NCBI GenBank assembly: GCA_964452285.1
Contig: CAYVKW010000035.1
Span: 1-8,503 of the forward strand
Direction of reading: 5' to 3'
DNA: 8,503 nt
Origin: JAUNST01 sp964452285
GTDB taxonomy: Bacteria; Patescibacteriota; Microgenomatia; UBA1400; PJMF01
Position 1 is the first letter of the stretch, and the number at the start of each line of letters is the position of its first letter. The position numbers and the translations under genes are program-made. The notes under the pieces are model-generated. The model worked only from the letters and a program-made list of their open reading frames with translations, was not told the DNA's origin and searched no databases. Positions 5,430 through 8,503 of the stretch are shown piece after piece.

Positions 5430-6293
5430 ATGAGAAAAAAAGCGATATTTAAGCAAAAAATCGTACAAAAAATGAAGGGGGCACAACAAAATTGCGCCGC
5501 GGTGATTTTTGAAGAAGGCTGCGCATTGTTTAGACAAAATGGATATTATTGTCTAGAAGCGTATTTGATTTGGGCAATGATAGCGACAATTTGGGGTTTG
5601 GGTTTAATCGGTGCTTGGAAGATGCAACTAAGTTTTTGGTTGATTTGTGGTTGGGTACTGGTAGGATTACTAATGATGACGATGGTGGAAGTGGGGAAAA
5701 ATAAAAACTTGGGAGCGATGGTGCGAGAAATGACGGCCGGGCGCTATCCGTTGTGGTTGAGCGGTTATTGGCTGGCGGGGCTGAGAGTGATGGCGGCGAA
5801 AGCGATTCTAAACGCATCGCTGTGGCTAACAGCGATACTAGCACTTTTTTACGTTTTCGTTTCGCCGTCGGTGACGTGGTTTTGGATTAGTGTGATCAGT
5901 GGCGGCGCCTTCAGTATTTGGTTAAAAATGAGATTTGGTTTGGCGCCGCTAATTTTAAGTGTGAAACAAAAGTTTACGTTGAAAGAAGGACTAAAATTAA
6001 GCTGGCAAAGAACCAAAGACAAAACAGGGTTAATGATGGCGATAATCGTTCTAAATATAATTGTTTTATCACCAACGGTGATAATTCTGCCGGTAATCGG
6101 CTGGTTCTTTGCCAGCGTAATAATTACTTTTGAAGGTTTGATTCTCAATCAGAGATTTTATGAAAGCTCAAAATTGAAAAAGGAAGACGACGTCAGCGAT
6201 AGACCAATTGAAGAAAAAGCGAGGAAAAAAGTGATAGGCCCAAGAGGAAAAATGAAAAAACAAGCGACTCAAAATAAAAAGCGGAAACAATAA
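5430..6293 (+). CDS. Polytopic membrane protein with basic C-terminal tail, function unknown
   Basis: A 287-residue integral membrane protein. Hydrophobic helices are visible at about 44-62, 66-86, 126-144, 148-165, 201-219 and 220-238. A 43-residue N-terminal part is basic and contains FEEGCALFRQNGYY. A loop at 166-200 has LKEGLKLSWQRTKDK, and the C-terminus (246-287) is highly charged and ends in a Lys/Arg run, probably cytosolic and able to touch nucleic acid or lipid head groups. The overall plan, with an amphipathic KEGLKLSWQ loop before a last helix pair, recalls uncharacterised GlpF-less membrane families such as the glycerophosphoryl diester phosphodiesterase membrane domain, but I cannot assign it. 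There is no Shine-Dalgarno; the -10 box abuts the gene. It is divergently transcribed from the Cys-rich protein through a shared promoter region and is followed by a terminator. Confidence 0.82.
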   Translation: MRKKAIFKQKIVQKMKGAQQNCAAVIFEEGCALFRQNGYYCLEAYLIWAMIATIWGLGLIGAWKMQLSFWLICGWVLVGLLMMTMVEVGKNKNLGAMVREMTAGRYPLWLSGYWLAGLRVMAAKAILNASLWLTAILALFYVFVSPSVTWFWISVISGGAFSIWLKMRFGLAPLILSVKQKFTLKEGLKLSWQRTKDKTGLMMAIIVLNIIVLSPTVIILPVIGWFFASVIITFEGLILNQRFYESSKLKKEDDVSDRPIEEKARKKVIGPRGKMKKQATQNKKRKQ

Positions 6294-6344
6294 ATAAAAT
6301 TTTACCAAGAAATTGATAGGCAATGATAAATAAAGTATATGTGT

Positions 6345-6368
6345 GAGGCATTTTGCCTCTTGCTTTTT
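6345..6368 (+). terminator. Intrinsic terminator after the membrane-protein gene
   Basis: GAGGCA (6345-6350) pairs with TGCCTC (6354-6359) around TTT and is followed by TTGCTTTTT. It lies 52 bases past the stop codon at 6293 and separates this gene from the next one on the same strand. The stem is short and the T tract is interrupted by GC, so efficiency is uncertain. Confidence 0.6.
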
Positions 6369-6388
6369 GCTAAAAAATAGTATATACA
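6360..6388 (+). promoter_or_regulatory. Weak candidate promoter of the DHH-like gene
   Basis: TTGCTT (6360-6365), 17 bases, then TATACA (6383-6388) is the best pair in the gap. It overlaps the tail of the preceding terminator and would give a leader of about 20 bases. Both hexamers are imperfect. Confidence 0.3.
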
Positions 6389-6416
6389 AAAGGACAAGAA
6401 GAAAAAGAAAGGCAAA

Positions 6417-7235
6417 ATGCAAACCAGTGAAGGAGAATTCTCAACTTATCAAGAAAAAATTAACCAAAGTGAAAATATATTGGTGGTTTATGGACAGAAT
6501 GCGTCTTTTTCTGCCGTAAGTTTGGCGACGAGTTTGTATCTATGGCTAAAAAATTTAGGCAAAAATGTAGGCCTTGCCTCCCCTACCGAGCCAGTGGTGG
6601 AGTTTTGTAACTTAGTAGGAATAAATAAAGTAAAAAAAAGTTTGCCAAAACAGAACTTAGTCATAAAGTTGGCTTATAGCGAAGATAAGGTGGCAAAGGT
6701 TTTAAGTGATTTAAGTAAAGATAAAAGCGAATTGTCAATTGTAATCAAGCCGCAAAAAGGCAATGAGCCAGTGGAGATCAAAAACGTCAAACTGAGTTAT
6801 CAAGCAGGAGATTATGATTTAATTTTTCTAATCGAGGTACAAGAAAAAAATGAATTAGAAAAACTATTTGGCAGCAATCAAAACTTACTCGAGGATAGTA
6901 GTAAATTAATTGCGGTAAACAGCTTATTTGGCGCGTGCCCAGTGATGACGGACGTCGCCAAAGATTTAGGAAAAGAGGCAAATTTCGCTAGCTGGTGGGG
7001 GCAGATGCTTAAAAGTGGACAAGTGGCGATTGACGCCGATCAAGCAAGCAATTTGCTCATGGGGTTGGAAAAGGAAACGGATAATTTTGCCAGTGTTGAT
7101 TGCGGAGCAGAAGCTTTTGAATTGGCGGCCTGGTTGATGCGACAAGGCGGCACGCGCCATCATGTAGATGAAGCGATGATGGAAAACTTTTCAGCAGAAC
7201 ATCATTTACCACAAGAAATTGCAACGAAGAAATAA
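6417..7235 (+). CDS. Degenerate DHH-family (NrnA-like) protein lacking catalytic motifs
   Basis: This 272-residue protein has the layout of DHH phosphoesterases of the oligoribonuclease/pAp-phosphatase type, but is shorter than the roughly 320 residues usual for NrnA. ENILVVYGQNASFSAVSLATSLYLWLKNLGKNVGLASP (19-56, in pieces) matches the N-terminal strand-loop-helix, yet the metal-binding HxNPDGDA loop is replaced by GQNASFSA. DYDLIFLIEV (132-141) sits where the family has a strand ending in Asp. IAVNSLFGACPV (165-176) sits where DHH-P is expected. LLMGLEKETDNF (213-224) and AFELAAWLMRQGG (233-245) match the later helices. So the fold is probably kept and metal-dependent hydrolysis lost. A ligand-binding, scaffold or regulatory role is inferred. 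The leader contains AAAGG (6408-6412), 4 bases before the ATG: a weak ribosome site unlike the leaderless neighbours. Its stop is 5 bases from that of the opposing gene. Confidence 0.7.
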   Translation: MQTSEGEFSTYQEKINQSENILVVYGQNASFSAVSLATSLYLWLKNLGKNVGLASPTEPVVEFCNLVGINKVKKSLPKQNLVIKLAYSEDKVAKVLSDLSKDKSELSIVIKPQKGNEPVEIKNVKLSYQAGDYDLIFLIEVQEKNELEKLFGSNQNLLEDSSKLIAVNSLFGACPVMTDVAKDLGKEANFASWWGQMLKSGQVAIDADQASNLLMGLEKETDNFASVDCGAEAFELAAWLMRQGGTRHHVDEAMMENFSAEHHLPQEIATKK

Positions 7236-7240
7236 AAGAT

Positions 7241-8503
7241 TTAATTACAGTTTTTAATTACGCCTTCATTGGCATACAAAGAAGCGCTAGTATAATCACA
7301 ACTACCGAGCATACCTAGGAGTTTTTCATAACTGGTCGATGGGTTTGCTTTGGCTAAATCAATGATGCAGTTTTGAAGCCTATTATTATAACCAGCACCA
7401 ATGAGTTCATTGGTGCTTTTATTGAAGACCAGATTGTTGCCAACTGATTGATAAGCCTGTTGGAAGCGACTTTTCTTTGCCGCTGAAACAGAAGTGGCTG
7501 GACGATAAACTTGAAAACAACGGCCGTCACTATTAGCAATTAATTCTGCTCCATTTTTTGCCGAACGTCTAATAGTATAAGTTTTATAAATAGCAATAGA
7601 TAATTTTAAAGCTTCAATGCTAACATTGTCGGAAAGAAGTCTAGAGTCTTCTTGAGAGATAACTCCTAATAGATAATCTTCAAAAGAAATAGTGTCTTTA
7701 GAAACCGCAGTGCAATTACATAAATCGCCATAGCCAACGCCTCCAGGATAAGCAGAAGCTGGAGCATCTTGATCGCTTGCATCAGCGGTACCATTGACAG
7801 GATTAAACACACTACAAGGATATTTTTCATTATCTGGACATTGTTTTATCCTGACTTGAGCTGATGTATATGAACAAGTATCACGCTTGCCGCCAGTACT
7901 ACTAAACTCTGGATTGGCGGGAGTACAAATATCATTGCTAGTACTACTAAGACCACTATTTTGTACAAAATATTCATTAATATCCCGATATTTAAGCAAA
8001 GTTTCGTGAAGACCGCTTTTTTGCGGATAAAGTGATTCTTGAACGATGAAAATATTAGTGATAGGGCCAGCACCAAGAATATTGAGAGCTGGAGCACTAC
8101 CACCTTTCGTTGTCACTCCTTGCAAAGAAAGATATTTATTTTGACGTCTATCAGCAGCGACAAAGCTGGTGTATGATCCCATGTTGCTACCACTTTTTGT
8201 ATTAGTAGTGTCAGAAGGAGAGGTTTCGGTAGAAGATGCATCGCCGCCAGTACCGCCGCCGTCGTTAACAGCCACATCGCCTGTTCCAGAGTTATTTGCA
8301 GAACTTGATTGACTGATTAGCCATTGGATTAAATCAGTCTTTTCTAAAGGATAAACTTCTGCTGGAGTCTCTAGATGACCAGCACCATCAACGGAAATCA
8401 AAGTAGCATCTCCACCGGCTTCGTTAATTCTGTTGACCCGAGGTTGTTCAGCATAACTTTCACTTCTGCCAACATATGAACGAAGAGGAAGTTGAGCAAG
8501 AGC
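7241..8503 (-). CDS. SpoIID/LytB-like secreted Cys-rich protein (5' end outside window)
   Basis: The frame stays open to the right edge, so the N-terminus is missing; 420 residues are visible, counted from the edge. A TTG at 8401 is in frame but unlikely to be the start. Visible residues 65-106 are a Ser/Thr/Gly/Asp linker. Residues about 107-265 contain six Cys. Residues about 272-374 (7382-7690) resemble the SpoIID/LytB domain: FEDYLLGVISQED with Glu285 at the position of the conserved acidic residue, IEALKLSIAIYKTYTIRR for the EALKAQAVAARTY helix, then CFQVYRP and VGNNLVFNKSTNELIGAGY for the barrel strands. SpoIID acts on denuded or stem-peptide-free peptidoglycan glycan, so a wall-remodelling role is inferred. 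Ten Cys in all, the last at 419, suggest disulfides outside the cell. It converges on the DHH-like gene with 5 bases between. Confidence 0.7.
   Translation of the reverse strand, partial: ALAQLPLRSYVGRSESYAEQPRVNRINEAGGDATLISVDGAGHLETPAEVYPLEKTDLIQWLISQSSSANNSGTGDVAVNDGGGTGGDASSTETSPSDTTNTKSGSNMGSYTSFVAADRRQNKYLSLQGVTTKGGSAPALNILGAGPITNIFIVQESLYPQKSGLHETLLKYRDINEYFVQNSGLSSTSNDICTPANPEFSSTGGKRDTCSYTSAQVRIKQCPDNEKYPCSVFNPVNGTADASDQDAPASAYPGGVGYGDLCNCTAVSKDTISFEDYLLGVISQEDSRLLSDNVSIEALKLSIAIYKTYTIRRSAKNGAELIANSDGRCFQVYRPATSVSAAKKSRFQQAYQSVGNNLVFNKSTNELIGAGYNNRLQNCIIDLAKANPSTSYEKLLGMLGSCDYTSASLYANEGVIKNCN

Noticed and set aside
8399..8401. TTG at 8401 as the true start of the SpoIID-like protein
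   Set aside because: The frame continues without a stop to the window edge and the first residues after TTG do not form a signal peptide, so the start is outside the window.

Overview
The window looks like a compact chromosomal segment from a Candidate Phyla Radiation (Patescibacteria) bacterium or a similarly reduced, envelope-rich lineage. This is an inference from gene content: a class-E-like sortase, a Pro-Thr-repeat/SdrD-B-type surface protein, an anchored thermonuclease with an Excalibur-like tail, a DHH-family protein that lost its catalytic motifs, several secreted Cys-rich proteins, almost no Shine-Dalgarno sequences and very short intergenic gaps. Composition is moderately AT-rich and the standard bacterial code reads all genes. 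No transposase, phage gene, integrase or CRISPR array is visible.

Layout. At 62-1291 (+) lies a membrane-anchored thermonuclease, then a 177-base gap with an unusual inverted repeat, then a sortase (1469-2071, +). A large secreted repeat protein (2094-3827, -) converges on the sortase with 22 bases between. An upstream region of about 190 bases holds small hairpins, followed by a strong bidirectional terminator (4015-4042), tRNA-Tyr(GTA) (4054-4140, -) and a newly noticed structured RNA (about 4160-4310, -) with its own extended -10 promoter. Next come a single-pass Cys-rich extracellular protein of unknown function (4357-5361, -) and, divergent from it through a compact promoter pair that overlaps at the -35 boxes, a six-helix membrane protein (5430-6293, +). 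A terminator follows, then the degenerate DHH protein (6417-7235, +), which meets a SpoIID/LytB-like secreted protein (7241 to beyond the right edge, -) with only 5 bases between.

Functionally the region is dominated by the cell surface. The sortase and the surface protein form a natural candidate pair, although the surface protein has no classical sorting signal. The thermonuclease may digest external DNA for nucleotide scavenging, and the SpoIID-like protein suggests peptidoglycan remodelling. The most unusual items are the structured RNA upstream of tRNA-Tyr, whose strand is fixed by G-U wobbles; promoters whose -10 boxes sit 6-9 bases from the ATG, implying leaderless mRNAs; and the aromatic C-terminal tail of the surface protein.
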